A stretch of 64,000 bases of DNA from the NCBI RefSeq assembly GCF_016808095.1, contig NC_068971.1, forward strand, positions 35,321,131 through 35,385,130, written 5' to 3'. The position numbers were made by a program, and so were the translations under genes. The stretch comes from Vigna angularis. Taxonomy: Eukaryota > Streptophyta > Magnoliopsida > Fabales > Fabaceae. Below are positions 11,952-24,266 of this stretch, one piece after another. Numbering within the stretch: the stretch's first letter is position 1; each line of letters begins with the position of its first letter. The notes under the pieces were generated by a model. It was given only the letters and a program-made list of their open reading frames with translations, was not told where the DNA came from and did not search any database.

Positions 11952-12179
11952 TGTTAGGTTCCTTTATGCAAGGAACCGAACAGCAGCAAATAATACTCAC
12001 ACACACTCAACAGTATAAGAAATATGTATGTATATGTATTGATATTTCCTCTGTAATGATAAGAAAAGATGAATACAGATATCTCACTCTCCCCCAAGGA
12101 AGCCTCCCTTCCTCCACTGGCCAAGAGGTCCAGTCTTAATTCCAAAATCCTCCTCATATACACTTTTAATGGTCTAACA
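11952..12179 (-). repeat. 5' LTR of the Reina-like element
   Basis: The 228-bp repeat is bounded by TG...CA and precedes gag by only a 61-base leader (11891-11951). The sequence next to it contains a TGG that could start a primer site, but it is not the usual initiator-Met TGGTATCAGAGC. A perfect 8-bp stem with a 5-base loop (GGTTCCTT...AAGGAACC) lies at the gag-proximal end (11957-11977). Confidence 0.9.
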
Positions 12180-12184
12180 GATAT

Positions 12185-12402
12185 ACTCATGAATTAGTTA
12201 CTTAAGGGGTTAGTTAGATATACATAAGAAAGGGGAGGAGAGGGGAAGGATGTAATTTTGTTGACTGAGCATTAGTTCTGTGAAGGGAAAGCCCTTGAAG
12301 GAGATTGCGCTCTCCTATTTCTTGTTCTTTTCATTCTATTCAATAAAAACTTTTCTTTTCTGTAAAAGCTTCAGAGGCACATCTCTCAACAAGAAAAATA
12401 AC
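12185..12402 (+). repeat. Probable older LTR that received the Reina element (right part)
   Basis: Joined to about 7129-7164 on the other side of the Reina insertion, this reads like a plant LTR: repeated 'ttagtta', a purine-rich block, then TCTATTCAATAAAAA (polyadenylation-like) and an end in ctctcaaca. The left end would be near 'tattagaatac'. I could not confirm a TG start or a target duplication, so this is tentative. Confidence 0.35.
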
Positions 12403-13980
12403 CTTCCTCCTCTCATCTTCTAAAAAACATGTCTGGCAGTTCCTATTGTATGATTATATTATTTTCTTCCTACTACTTTTAAAATGTGGCTTCCTTGCAT
12501 GCTGTATTACTTGTTTTTATATGGCTTTCCATTTCAGAATGATGTTTTTACTGTAAAACTTGGCGATCTTGGCACCTATGTATTGAACAAACAAACACCA
12601 AATCGACAACTTTGACTGTCTTCTGCAGAGGTATCGTATGTTATCTGTCTAATTCTGCTCAATTTTTGACCTAGGTTTTTTTAAGGTTTTAGTCTCTAGA
12701 TATGTGTGTTCATGTATTAAATTTCATGTGAATGAATTTTACAGCAGTCGAATATATAGAATTCTTTAGTATCTTTATGTGTGAGAATGAACTTGGAAAA
12801 AAGCGAATATTGGTGATAACCAACCAAATGGTGTTAAAAACATTCTCTTTAAAAATAATTGTTGTAACACACTTTCTACTATTGGTTAAAATTTATCGAA
12901 AATTATAAAATTATGAGTTTGACTCCTTAACTAAAAAATCGGAATAACAATATTGTGATTTTCCATCAATTTGAGTTAATAATAGTCTGTTAGAGAGTGT
13001 AGGGATCTATGCAAAGTTTTATGACAGGGTACAGGTTGTCTTTAAGGAATAAAAAACAAATAACCCACTTTATAAATTGAGATCAGATAGGAGTACCATC
13101 GTTTATGATATAGGTACACTCCTTTGTATGTCACAGATGCTGTTACCGTGTGTATAATCATTCTGGCCAATCTTGTCAGTTACTACCACAACGGATGGTA
13201 TCTTATAGTCATCTTATTTTTTTATTTTCAATGTTCATTGTTAGTATTATTATGTTATTGGAAAGAGTTAAACCCATAATCTCTTCTATCTTGTCTTCCA
13301 ACTTACTAAGCTAATCTTTTAACTCTCAAGTTAGTGTCAGTGAAGGAAGTTGAACTTACAACCTTTTTTATTCTCTCTTTTAACTTTACCACTAAGTCAA
13401 CTTCATATATTTGTCTCCCTGCATTATCTTCTTCAGTGTAGTGTAGAACATATTCAATATGAAGTGATACCGTGAATGATTGTATCAGTGATATTTTTGC
13501 GAACTTTATGTGATTCCAAGACTTCAAATACAGTTTTATTTTGCTAGAATAACTTTATGCTACTTCTGTTTATTTACATAATCTATGATCTCTTGAAAAA
13601 CATGTCTTGTGCACTGTGCACTGGTTTATAGACAGAACAAAGCAAGCTTGTATAAAGTTTGGAAGGTGAGTTGTGATGAATTTCCCAAGCTGTTGAGAAG
13701 ATACCGTCTAATCTTTATTTATTTTTTATTTAGAAGACAGAAGTTAATATATGACACCTTCACTGTTCAGTTAGACCACTAAATAATCAGAAAAAATTAA
13801 TAATAATTAGCAATTTCTCCTCTGAAGTTATACTATTTTTTCAATTTACTTCTTGTAAGGGTTATAGTTGCATTGGGCATTGTGGTAAGTTATCCTACCA
13901 TTTTGGCTTCCAAATTTGTCACAAGGTAAAAATGGAATAAAAGGTTTCCGACAAAATAGAAAAGCTAAAGCTTATAGCTT

Positions 13981-15499
13981 TTGAGATAAATATTATTCTT
14001 TGCAGGGTTTAATGTGATAAATGAAGTTTCACAAGATATTATAATATAACACATATATGTTGTTGATAGGATATATTACATGAAACTTTCTTCTTACAGA
14101 GCCAAAATATATATCTTATAAAGACCCTTAAAAAAACTGTCGACCTTTGATTATCAAAGTATTCGTCATTTTCATAAGTGTTCATTTTCCTTAAGACAAA
14201 AGGAGATTATGTCTACAAATGACATTTGAACGTCCAAGTTAGTCTTTCACATTAACAAGCAATGAATATGAATATATAATTAATGAAACATAACTAACAT
14301 ATTTCATGTTATTTATATTTATTGTTTATAGACTTTTAACTGGATGGATATGAGTCTACTGACTCAAATACGTCTTGGTTTTTAAATCATCGAAGTTAAT
14401 TATGAATTATGATAATTAAGTTTGCTATATGATATTACACTATCCGAATAGAAAATGAGAGTACATAGTTCGACATGTACTAGTTCAACAAAGAATAGAT
14501 TCATATTGGTAAGAGATACTGAGTTATATTCAGTAGATAAGAAATAATATCAAATTTTTAATAATTTAATTATATTTTAAGTGTGTTTTTTAGAAAAAAA
14601 TCAATGTATAAAGAAAACAAGTTTAATATGTACAACATCATTATTTCTCTAAACTATGTCCATCAAAAAGTTTATAACAAGATGCAATTTTAATTTTTAA
14701 TTTTGTTCAGACTGATTTAGAATTAATCAGAAACTGACTCACATTACATTAAGCACTTTCTTGTTATTGTATGCAAATTTTGGATTTGTCCATCCAAAAA
14801 CAAATGTTTAGGAAGAGAGGTATTGTAAGTTTATTAAATTGAGTTCAACCTATTTTATGTGAAGTGAAAGGTTTATCAACTTAACGAGTTATTTGAACGC
14901 AAGCCAGAATAATTTCACTAACATTGTGCTTATTGAAAATAAATATAGATTGAAGTAGGATGACACAATATAGAAATCTGTGTAAATTTCTTAACTCTTT
15001 TTTTCAATTTTGTATATGACTTTATTATGATTATATTTGTGCTTTCTTATGTTACATCTTAAGAATTTCAAAATGCACATGAGCTTTTTGATTTAGATAT
15101 TAAAGTGGTATATCAATAGCCATCTCAAGGGTGTATTATCTTTTTGTAAATTCTCATTTCTTGAAGTTATTTTCGATAAAGAGTATTTATTTATATTATA
15201 TATTATTTTTTTGGAAAAATTTATTTATTTTAAACAATATATCTATTGTCGTAGTTAAGAGTAGCATTAATAAAATCTACTCAGCGGAGATTAAAAAGTT
15301 GTTCACTATTAAATAATACATTTATTTATTTTTTTCGTGAGAGATTAGAAAAGATAATTAAGAGATTTTACATTAGATTATTGTCATTTTTTAAAGAGTT
15401 TTTAAAGTATAATATAACATAATTCATGTTAAGTGAATTAGTATAGAGACAAAGTATCTCTTTTCAATTAGACACTTCGAAAAAGGAAGTTTAACACAA
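13981..15499. other. AT-rich spacer without recognisable gene
   Basis: Nothing beyond short random frames is visible. Composition is strongly AT-rich. The sequence between the frataxin duplication and the Tat-like remnant shows no clear repeat ends. Confidence 0.5.
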
Positions 15500-17430
15500 A
15501 TCAATACCGGTTAGATATTTGGTCATCAACGGCAGTACATCATATAATGTTATGTTGGAGCATTCCTTGCTGAACATGCTTAAAGTATTGGTGAGGATAC
15601 TTGGTGATGAAGTTCTCTTTGACGTTTGGGGACATCATAATTGTACACGAAGATCGAAAGACTGTTAAAGAGTGTTATTTCGCTATTCTACGCCTTCCGA
15701 CCCCTTCACTTAGTACCAGGCTACTGTGGGGGAATGTCTTGATTCCCGGGTAGGAAATGATGCAAGGATGGAGCCAATGAGGGAAACACAACACTTTGCC
15801 CTATTTAGTGATCGTGGGTTGAAGATTGGGGTAGCAATTGAAGGGGAAGAAGAAACCTTGATTGGCTAAATGCTAAAGGACAACACTAACCTATTCGCTT
15901 TCGAAGCAGCTGACTTGTTTGCTTACGCAGCAGCTGACCTCTTAAGGGTTGACCCAAGGCCTCCCATCAACTATCTACATTCATAGAAGTCAGTGTTATA
16001 TCCCAAAAGAAGAGGCAGTTGGGCAAAGAAAGAAGACAAGCTGTAAAGATCGAAGCTAGGAAGTTGTTGCAAGTAGGGTTCAACAAGAGGCAAGATATAT
16101 GACGTGGTCGACCAATGTCATCCTGGTGAAGAAGGTGAATGGAAAATGGAGGATGTGTGTCGACTACTCGGACCTTAACAAGGTTTGTCCTAAGGATGCC
16201 TACTCGTTGTTGAGTATACACTGCTTGGTTGACAGAGTCGTCGAACACAATACGCTTAGCTTTTTGGACACATATTCGGGGTATAATCAGATATCCATGA
16301 CAGAGGGTCACAAGATGAAAACAACGTTCATCACCAAGGAAGCAAACTTTTAATGAGATAATGTCTTTCGACCTCAAGAACGTAGGAGCTACCTACCAGA
16401 GGGTGATGGATAAAGTGTTTGGGCACTTGTGTGGAAGGAATATGAAGGTTTATGTTGAGATATGGTGGTCAAGTCCCCTACCCCAGTGCAACACTCGTAA
16501 GACTTGAAAGAGATTTTCTTGACCTTAAGGGCGTACAACCTAAGGTTAAACCTAGAGAAGTGCGCCTTTAGGTTTGACTGGGGGAAGTTCCTAGGCTTTA
16601 TGTTGATGCATTGTGGAATCGAAGCAAACCCTGAGAAGTGTCAGCCAATAATTAAGATGAGGAGTCCAAAAAATGTAAAGGAGGTGCATCGACTAATCGA
16701 CAAACTAACGAGGATATCCCATTTCCTTCCCCGGCTTATAGAGAAGACTAAGCATATGATAAAACTACTAAGAAAGTTGCTAAGGTTCATATGGGACAAC
16801 CAGTGTCATCAATAGTTGGAGAAATACGACCCTCCGTAAACTTGACACATCAGAACCCCTACTGGTGTATATAGCAACAACCGAGGAGGTGGTTAGCAAC
16901 CTTGGTTTAAGACCATGATGGTGAGCAAAGGCTAATCTACATCATCAGTCGAACCTTGCCGGATGCTGAGATTCGGTATTAGATGGTGGAAAAGGCTGCT
17001 TTATTTCTTATCATCGTAATAAGGCGGTTATGCCTTTATTTCCAAAGTCATTAGATTTTCGTAAAAATCGACTACCCATCTAGAAGATTTTGTAGAAGCA
17101 TGATCTAACAAGCTAAATGTCATCATGGGTAGTGGAACTATCTGAGTTCTCCATCCAATATGAACCGAGGGAACCAAGATAAAGGTGTAGTGCTTGACAA
17201 ATTTCGCGAGTGACCTATAGGGAGAGCAGATCCTTCATGAGGATAAATGGACTATGTGGATGGATCTTCAAATCCAAAAAGGGCCAAAGACAGAATCGTT
17301 ATAAAGGGGCCAACAACGTTCTCATCGAGAAGTCCTTATGCTTCGACTTTAAAACATCCAACAACCAGATTGAATACGAGACCATTATAGTCGGGCTCAA
17401 CCTAGCTAAAGAGGTAAGGGCGAATTGACA
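15500..17430 (+). pseudogene. Degenerate Ty3/gypsy Tat-lineage pol (protease tail, RT, RNase H)
   Basis: Pieces occur in order in changing frames. At about 15520-15690 there is a protease-tail-like stretch (NGSTSYNVMLE, then KECY). RT is at 16099-16353 with VILVKKVNGKWRMCVDYSDL, NKVCPKDAY and FLDTYSGYNQI, wording typical of the Tat/Ogre branch rather than chromoviruses. RT thumb/connection is at 16504-16815 (NLEKCAFRF, GFMLMHCGIEANPEKC). RNase H is at about 17210-17428 (SLCFDFKTSNNQIEYE). Stops and frameshifts separate every piece, and no integrase was seen, so it is a dead, probably truncated copy. Confidence 0.82.
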
Positions 17431-17539
17431 CCTCCTTATAGAGAAAATCAACTTGACAAAGGGCTTTCTGGAAACCCATCTTGTGTTCATTGAAGACATG
17501 ATTATAGAGATCTTCTATTTCAACGTTGGCCTCATTCTG

Positions 17540-17660
17540 TCTTTCTACGATGTCCTTTAAAGACATTTCTAGGTCTATCACTTTGCTTTTGGCCTTTCTC
17601 CCTTTCTATGATGTCCTTTAAAGACGTCTCTAGGTCTGTCACTTTGCTTTTGGCCTTTCT
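17540..17660. repeat. Two-copy tandem repeat, unit about 61 bp
   Basis: Copies at 17540-17599 and 17602-17660 are almost identical ('ctttctatgatgtcctttaa' then 'agacgtctctaggtctgtca'). Read on the minus strand, the unit encodes about 20 residues of the coiled coil (SKVTDLE then SLKDI), so the repeat duplicates helical heptads. Confidence 0.8.
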
Positions 17661-18678
17661 CTTGAACTTTAAGCAACGAACCTTTCAAGTCCTCATGTAA
17701 CGAACCTCTTCCTCTAACAATCTTTTCTTGTGAGCCTATTTTTTCTTCTCATCAACCCATGATTTATGCTTTTCTTCACAAGCCTTCTTTTTGGTTGCCA
17801 AGTCCTCAACCAACTTCCTCTTCCCATCACCTTTCAATTCCTTTTGGGTTGACAACCAAGAACGATATCCCAACTTTGGAACTCTAAAAGTCTACAAAAC
17901 AAAACTTTGGTGTTAGACTTGTCCACCACCTTCAGTTCATGCCTACCAAGATCAATAGAGACACCCTTGCGCATGCGAATCAAGGGACCTTCTAACTCAC
18001 TTATGTCTAAGGGTTTATCTCCATATCCAATCGAGTGCCCCACACTGGCCTCTTTACCCTTGCCTAGAATTTAGGCCCTCAACCTCTTCATTTCCTTACT
18101 GGAACCTTTGATTTTATGGGTACCGGTCTCTTCTTGCTAACCTTCGAACCGTGGATGTCAACCTCAAGCTCCTGCAGGTTGGGGATGTTGGTCCTTCCTG
18201 CCTCCTTCACTTTCCCCTCCATTTGATTCTTGATCATAATGAACAAGTCATCCTCTCCTCCAACCTTGTTATCATGATGGGCAATGAAACATACAAACAC
18301 AACAAAATGCTCAAATCAATTCAAAGGTGTTCAAAGTCATAACATTTTATTGAAACTTACCAATTAGTTCAGAAATTGGATTGTTGCATAAATAAATCCT
18401 AACGAGATGCCTAGTCGGCATCCTCTAAGGTAGCTTCTCCAACAGTCCTATGATCTCTTGATCCTTTGTTGATAAAGAATCCTTGAGTCAGTCTTTGTAT
18501 CGTGAAGGATTATTGGTCTAGAAGTGGGATCGACCACTTTGGTTAATCATCACCCAAAAAATATCTTCTTAAAGTTTTTGAATGAGTCAAGAGTATGGAC
18601 CAAATAGTGGAGCCTTCGGCTTCCTTATCAATGAAACCACGACACGGTTCCTAGAGACGTGTGTAGTAAACATATATA

Positions 18679-18686
<8 letters not shown>

Positions 18687-18748
<62 letters not shown>
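18687..18748. repeat. (TA)n microsatellite
   Basis: An uninterrupted TA run of about 60 bases, preceded by a short TG run. It interrupts the broken antisense ORF. Confidence 0.95.
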
Positions 18749-18752
<4 letters not shown>

Positions 18753-19280
18753 CTCATATGGGACGGGATCTTGGATGCATCCCCTCTAGTTGAGGTGCAA
18801 TTGTGTCGGAGCCACGTTTAGAAGACGAAGAACACCCATTGTGAATTCGTCAAACGACAACAAAACATGAAGTTAAGTGAAGAGATTCATGTAAACATAA
18901 AAGAAATCGTCTTTAGAGCTTTCCTTGCCGTGGCAGACGTACTTAATGGTGCAAGCTCTTTTCAGCGAAACAATGTCTTTTGACACCTCGGGCCCCAAAA
19001 CATAGATGCTCCGCAACCAATAATCCAGTAGACAAGTCCACCTGAAGTTCGACACCTGTGTTCGAACCTCAATGTCAACCCAATCATATCCTTCATTTGC
19101 TTTCCACTCGGTCTCGACATGTTCCTTAGGAGGATCAATCTTATTTTCTCTAATAGTTTTTGCGGTTACCCCTATCCCTAAAGAGGATGTAGCTTTTGAT
19201 GATACCGATACACGGCTACTAACACTACTACCACTATTCAACCTCAACATACCTTTCGAAATAAGATGACCAATATGCAC

Positions 19281-20403
<1,123 letters not shown>

Positions 20404-20983
20404 ACGTTGCTCCCTCTACCACCACGATATGCTCCCTGCACCTCCTCAAATTCTTTTATTTTCAAAACTATCCTTAGGTTAAAGGTTAAAACTTTTTTAC
20501 TTTTACCATGAATTTTTAATTTAATTTCCAAACCCTAATTTTATCTCATTCATATTCCCTAACTGCAGCAATTGCACCCCACCCCATGTCAACTCAATCT
20601 TCTTCTACCTACTTGTATCCACGTCAGATATGGATTTTCATCATTCAAATTTAAAAGATTAATTAACTAAAATTCGATAATAATTATTAGGTATAATCAA
20701 ATACATTATAGTTTTATGTACTTCATCAACAAAAGATAATTAAAAATTCATATCTGACGTAGATACAAGTAGGTAGAAGAAGATTGAGTTGATATGAGGG
20801 TGGGGGTGCAGCTGCTGCATTCAGAGAATATGAATAAGGTAAAATTAGGGTTTGGGAAATAAATTAAAAATTTGTGGTAAAATTCAAAAAAATTTAACCT
20901 TTAACTTAAGGATAGTTTTGAAAATAAAAGAATTTAAGGAGGTGCAGGGAGCATGGCATGGTGGTGGAGAGAGCAACACTCCT
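20404..20983. repeat. Long inverted repeat (hairpin-type element)
   Basis: Two arms of about 245 bp, roughly 20404-20648 and 20737-20983, are reverse complements with scattered mismatches around a 90-base AT-rich spacer. Matching landmarks are 'tgctccctgcacctcc' with 'ggaggtgcagggagca', and 'ctacttgtatccacgtcaga' with 'tctgacgtagatacaagtag'. No ORF is present. It is either a foldback/MITE-like element or a hairpin locus. A target duplication could not be fixed because the right end is interrupted by the next element. Confidence 0.8.
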
Positions 20984-20991
20984 TAAAAAAC

Positions 20992-21674
20992 TAGAGCTGT
21001 CAAAACGGGTAACCCAACTCGACCCTCCCGACTCACCACGGGTTAGTCACTTAGTGAGCCAACCCATCCTGGCTCATTTATTAGCAAGCTAAAAAAATTC
21101 AAACCCGGCCCAACCCACCACGAGTTGGTGGGTTAAACGGATTGACTCACTAGCTCATTTAATTATAAGTTTTTTTAAAAATAAAAAATTACAATTTTTT
21201 TAACTCAAATCTGAATAAATGTCACACTAAAATGATGTTAAACTCCAGAGACAATTCAAAATAAATAAAAAAAGTATACAATCCAAAAACATGTACAAAA
21301 GGCGAACATATAAGTTTTTAATATTGATAGTTTTTGTATCACTTATCCGTTTATAATATTAGAGTCTTGAATAGATAAATATATAATATTTTTCTCTCTT
21401 GAAATATCATCTTTTTCATCACCATCTACAATATAATAAAAAAATACTAACTAATAATATTGAATCACAAAAATAATTAATAATTAAATTAAATTAGGTG
21501 GGTTGGTGAGCCAACCCGACTCACCACAGGTTCAACCCCGTGAGCCAGGTTCTAAGTGAGCCAGGTTGAAAACTAGCACGCATAAAAAAATTACATTTTT
21601 TTCAAATCCAACCCGACTCAAACCCGTGGTAAGCTAGGTTGGCTCGCGAGTTACAACTCATTTTGACAGCACTA
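20992..21674. mobile_element. Non-autonomous hAT-like element
   Basis: The ends are inverted: TAGAGCTGTCAAAACGGGT at the left and the complement of TAGTGCTGTCAAAATGAGT at the right. The target duplication is 'taaaaaac' on the left (20984-20991) and 'taaaaaaac' on the right, the same 8-mer with one extra A, as expected for hAT. Subterminal regions repeat 'aacccgactcaccac' and 'gtgagcca' phrases in both orientations. There is no transposase frame. Confidence 0.82.
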
Positions 21675-21682
21675 TAAAAAAA

Positions 21683-22337
21683 CTATTATTCTAGTTTAAG
21701 CTCATGCATTTATTTTCATATAATTAGAATTTATTGTAGATAAATTTCATTGAATATATAAATTACAATTTTTGATATATGATAAACAATTTAACTTAGG
21801 ACATAAGATTACTTTAACTTACATCTGAATATGTACATGATACTTTTAACTTTCAAGGAATGATTTAAATTGTGATACGAAAGAATTTTTAGCTATTAAC
21901 AATTCTTTTCCTAAAAAAGCATTTAAATTTAATTGAGATATAGATTGAAAGGGATGGATGGATATAAAATAAAGAATCAAAGTAAGATTAAAATAGGAAA
22001 ATGAGATTATTAAACTACTTTTTAATTATTTACAAAAAAAATAATGTATGAAATACACACTTTTTTTTTTTTTTGTGAATGTGAATATGTGAATGAGAGA
22101 GCTCAATTATCCTCTTACGTGGCCAAACCTCAATCACCATTTCATATTCTCTCCTTAATGGCAACCTAAAATCCAGTTTTTCAATCTCCATGATTGCACA
22201 ATTAAGAAAGCTTTGACTTGTTTTTAAGCTAAACTTTATATTTAGTGTTTTAAAACTGAGAAAGTAAAATTATACAATTACAATTTACAAACAATGGTTT
22301 AAGGAGATAAAGGTCAATTAAACTTCCATCTAAGTTC
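21683..22337. promoter_or_regulatory. Upstream region of the BODYGUARD-like gene
   Basis: AT-rich sequence between the hAT-like element and the ATG at 22338. A T16-like run at about 22062-22074 and an ACGT-core element 'ttacgtgg' at 22116-22123 are visible. A TATA box could not be chosen among many AT stretches. Confidence 0.35.
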
Positions 22338-24266
22338 ATGTCTCTGCCACTTTCTTCCCCAAAATGGTTGACCAATTGTGTTCAATCACTCATCTTCATT
22401 CTGTGTTGTGTTGTTTTCCTCATATTTGATCTTCTTGATTCTGTTTTCTGCGTTATCTATGGATATATTGATAAACTCATTGAAGGAGAGGTTTCGCCTT
22501 GTTGCTGCTCTAATTGGGAGAGGCAAAAGAGGCGGATGAATGTGACAGATGATGATATATCAGATAGCTTGTATGAGAGGAGGAACATTTTCAGAGAAAT
22601 GGGGTTCCTTCGATATGAGAGAAAACGAGAAGATTCCACCACAAATTTTGTTAAAGGTAGTGCCCGGTCAGTGAATCGTTGGTCTGATTGTGGCTGTGAT
22701 TCTTGCCTTTCATGGGTGAATGATGGAAGTGACTATAAGCTTCATTTTGTTGTGAAGGAGCCCTTGTTGGGTAGGTTAGTTCTACTGGTTTGGTTATCTT
22801 TTTCCAATTTCATTGCCGTTTTCAATGATGTTTACTATCAGAATTGAAGTTCACCTATGCAACTACATTTATGTTTTGTCTTACTACTATTTGATGACCA
22901 CTTTCATGTTTCTATGTACTTTTCTCTGTGACTGATTTTTGTTGTCAATTGGTGTTTGACAGTCCCTGGTGAGAACTGCAAGGGAAAACCTTCTGAGAAT
23001 GTGATCTTCTTACATGGATTTCTCTGTTCTTCCTCATTTTGGACAGAGACAGTGTTTCCATATTTTTCTGAAAAGACGAATCACGAGTACAGATTGATTG
23101 GCATTGACCTGCTGGGATTTGGCAAGAGTCCAAAGCCTAGAGATTGCTCATACACTTTGCAGGATCATGTGGAAATGATTGAGAAATCTGTGGTTTTACC
23201 ATTGGAGATGACTACCTTTCATTTGGTTGCACACTCCATGGGATGCATAATTGCATTGGCCTTGGCTGCTAAGTACCCAAAGAATGTAAAATCAATCACC
23301 CTTGTTGCTCCTGTAAGTACTTTAGACCAAACTGAATACTTTGCTGCTTATTAGGTTTGAGAACTGATCTTCTCAGAACCAATTAACAATTTCTGTGCTT
23401 TGGATTCAATAATACCTTCATTCTGCAATCAAACTATGTGTTTTATTTGTTAACAGTCACTAAGATATACTCTCAAATTCAGAAATAAAAGACAAGTAAA
23501 AGATTAGTAATACAGTGTTATACTTTTTAATGTTGAATTTGGATCATTGGTCAGCAGGGCCCTTATTTCTTTTATTTGTCCGGTAATGTCTCATGAATTT
23601 CTTCATTCTCCAAATGGTTTTGGTGGCAGCCATACACTTCTTCTGAGGGTGATGCTTGTTTAAATGCACTATCAATGCTTGCTGGAAAGAAATTGTGGTC
23701 TCCACTGTCTTTTGGTTCTTCATTTATGTCCTGGTATGAACACCTGGGCCGTACAGTTTGCCTTGTCTATTGCAGAAATCACCGAATATGGGAGAGCATT
23801 CTAAAATTCATTACTCGCAGGAGGTAACAAAACATCTATTGAAACACTGTAATGAATAACATACCACATGTTTCAAGTTTCTTTCTCACATATTACTTAG
23901 GACACTGACATGATACACATAATGCATGCTTTCTTTTCCTTTGCTAGGGATCTTCATTTCTTGACCACAGACATGACCAGGCACACACATCATTCAGCTT
24001 GGAGTTCCATGCATAATGTGCTATGTGGAGGAGCAAAATTTGTGGACAGTTACCTCATCATTTTGACCAGAGTTGGAGTGAGAATAAATGTGATTCAAGG
24101 TGAAAAGGATCAAGTTGTCCCAATGGAGTGTTGTAGTAAGTTCGAGTTGAAGGCTCCTGAAGCTGAAATCAACATCATTCCAAATGCAAACCATGGGACT
24201 GTACTATTTGGCAGAGAGAAAGAATTTGCACTTAGTCTAGAGCATATATGGGAATCTTGCTGTTGA
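22338..24266 (+). CDS. BDG-like: Alpha/beta hydrolase, BODYGUARD family (cuticle-related, probable lysophospholipase)
   Basis: Exons read as 22338-22770, 22963-23312, 23630-23823 and 23948-24266, all GT-AG, giving 431 residues. A hydrophobic segment near residues 15-45 is the N-terminal anchor or signal seen in this family. A Cys-rich patch (WSDCGCDSCLSW) at about 120-131 is a family hallmark. The hydrolase fold follows: an HG oxyanion motif (IFLHGF) near 162, the nucleophile Ser in HSMGC near residue 236, acidic Asp in GEKDQ near 380 and catalytic His in NANHGT near 408. BODYGUARD proteins act at the epidermal cell wall and are required for normal cuticle; their substrate is still uncertain. 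Length is slightly short of Arabidopsis BDG1 (about 469). The triad is intact, so the gene looks functional. Confidence 0.92.

Larger units (their letters stand above)
7165..12179 (-). mobile_element. Ty3/gypsy chromovirus, Reina-like, young but broken
   Basis: This is a 5015-bp LTR retrotransposon on the minus strand. Both LTRs are 228 bp, begin TG and end CA on either strand, and differ at one base that I can see (7292 G against 12079 A). A 5-bp target duplication 'gatat' flanks it (7160-7164 and 12180-12184). Gag, zinc knuckle/protease, RT, RNase H, integrase and a chromodomain occur in order. Short LTRs, small size and integrase wording fit the Reina clade. Two breaks prevent a single polyprotein: a TAG between gag and the zinc knuckle (10964-10966), and a one-base loss near 10190-10195 between protease and RT. 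It is nested inside the frataxin pseudogene and probably inside an older LTR. Confidence 0.93.
6671..13980 (+). pseudogene. Frataxin pseudogene, intron-containing, split by a Reina retrotransposon
   Basis: A second frataxin copy lies downstream of OZ1/VAR3 in the same orientation. The clearest exon is 12538-12630, after an acceptor tttccatttcag: it reads NDVFTVKLGDLGTYVLNK then QTPNRQL, the conserved frataxin core, and is then stopped by TGA at 12613-12615 where frataxins have Trp. A 2-base loss near its 3' end also shifts the frame. The last exon is reduced to a remnant near 13615-13680 that keeps the YRQNKASLYK-like part but has lost its first half. Flanks match the live copy from window position 1 to about 690 against about 13187-13980, with an extra block of about 170 bp at 13215-13405. 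A possible exon 1 (transit-peptide-like, with frameshifts) lies at about 6671-6830; this part is weak. Introns are retained, so it arose by DNA duplication, not retroposition. Confidence 0.8.
17434..19280 (-). pseudogene. Broken antisense ORF with coiled coil, legume retroelement type
   Basis: On the minus strand, fragments follow one another: 19280-18873 (Ser-rich start, then EGYDWVDIEVRTQVSNF, YWLRSIYVLGP and FFYVYMNLF), 18300-18088 (AHHDNKVGGEDDLF, IKNQMEGKVKEAGRTN), 18043-17834, and 17830-17440 (Lys/Glu-rich heptads, EANVEIEDLYNHV). They resemble a repetitive legume ORF often annotated as a plant retroelement or transposon protein; I recall the style but not a function. It directly follows the Tat-like RNase H piece in the opposite orientation, which suits the antisense ORFs known in some Tat-lineage elements. 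An (AT)n run interrupts the region between the first two fragments. Confidence 0.5.

Noticed and set aside
10164..12139. Several + strand frames of 80-185 codons
   Set aside because: They are antisense shadows of the Reina-like gag and protease, which carry the clear family motifs on the minus strand.
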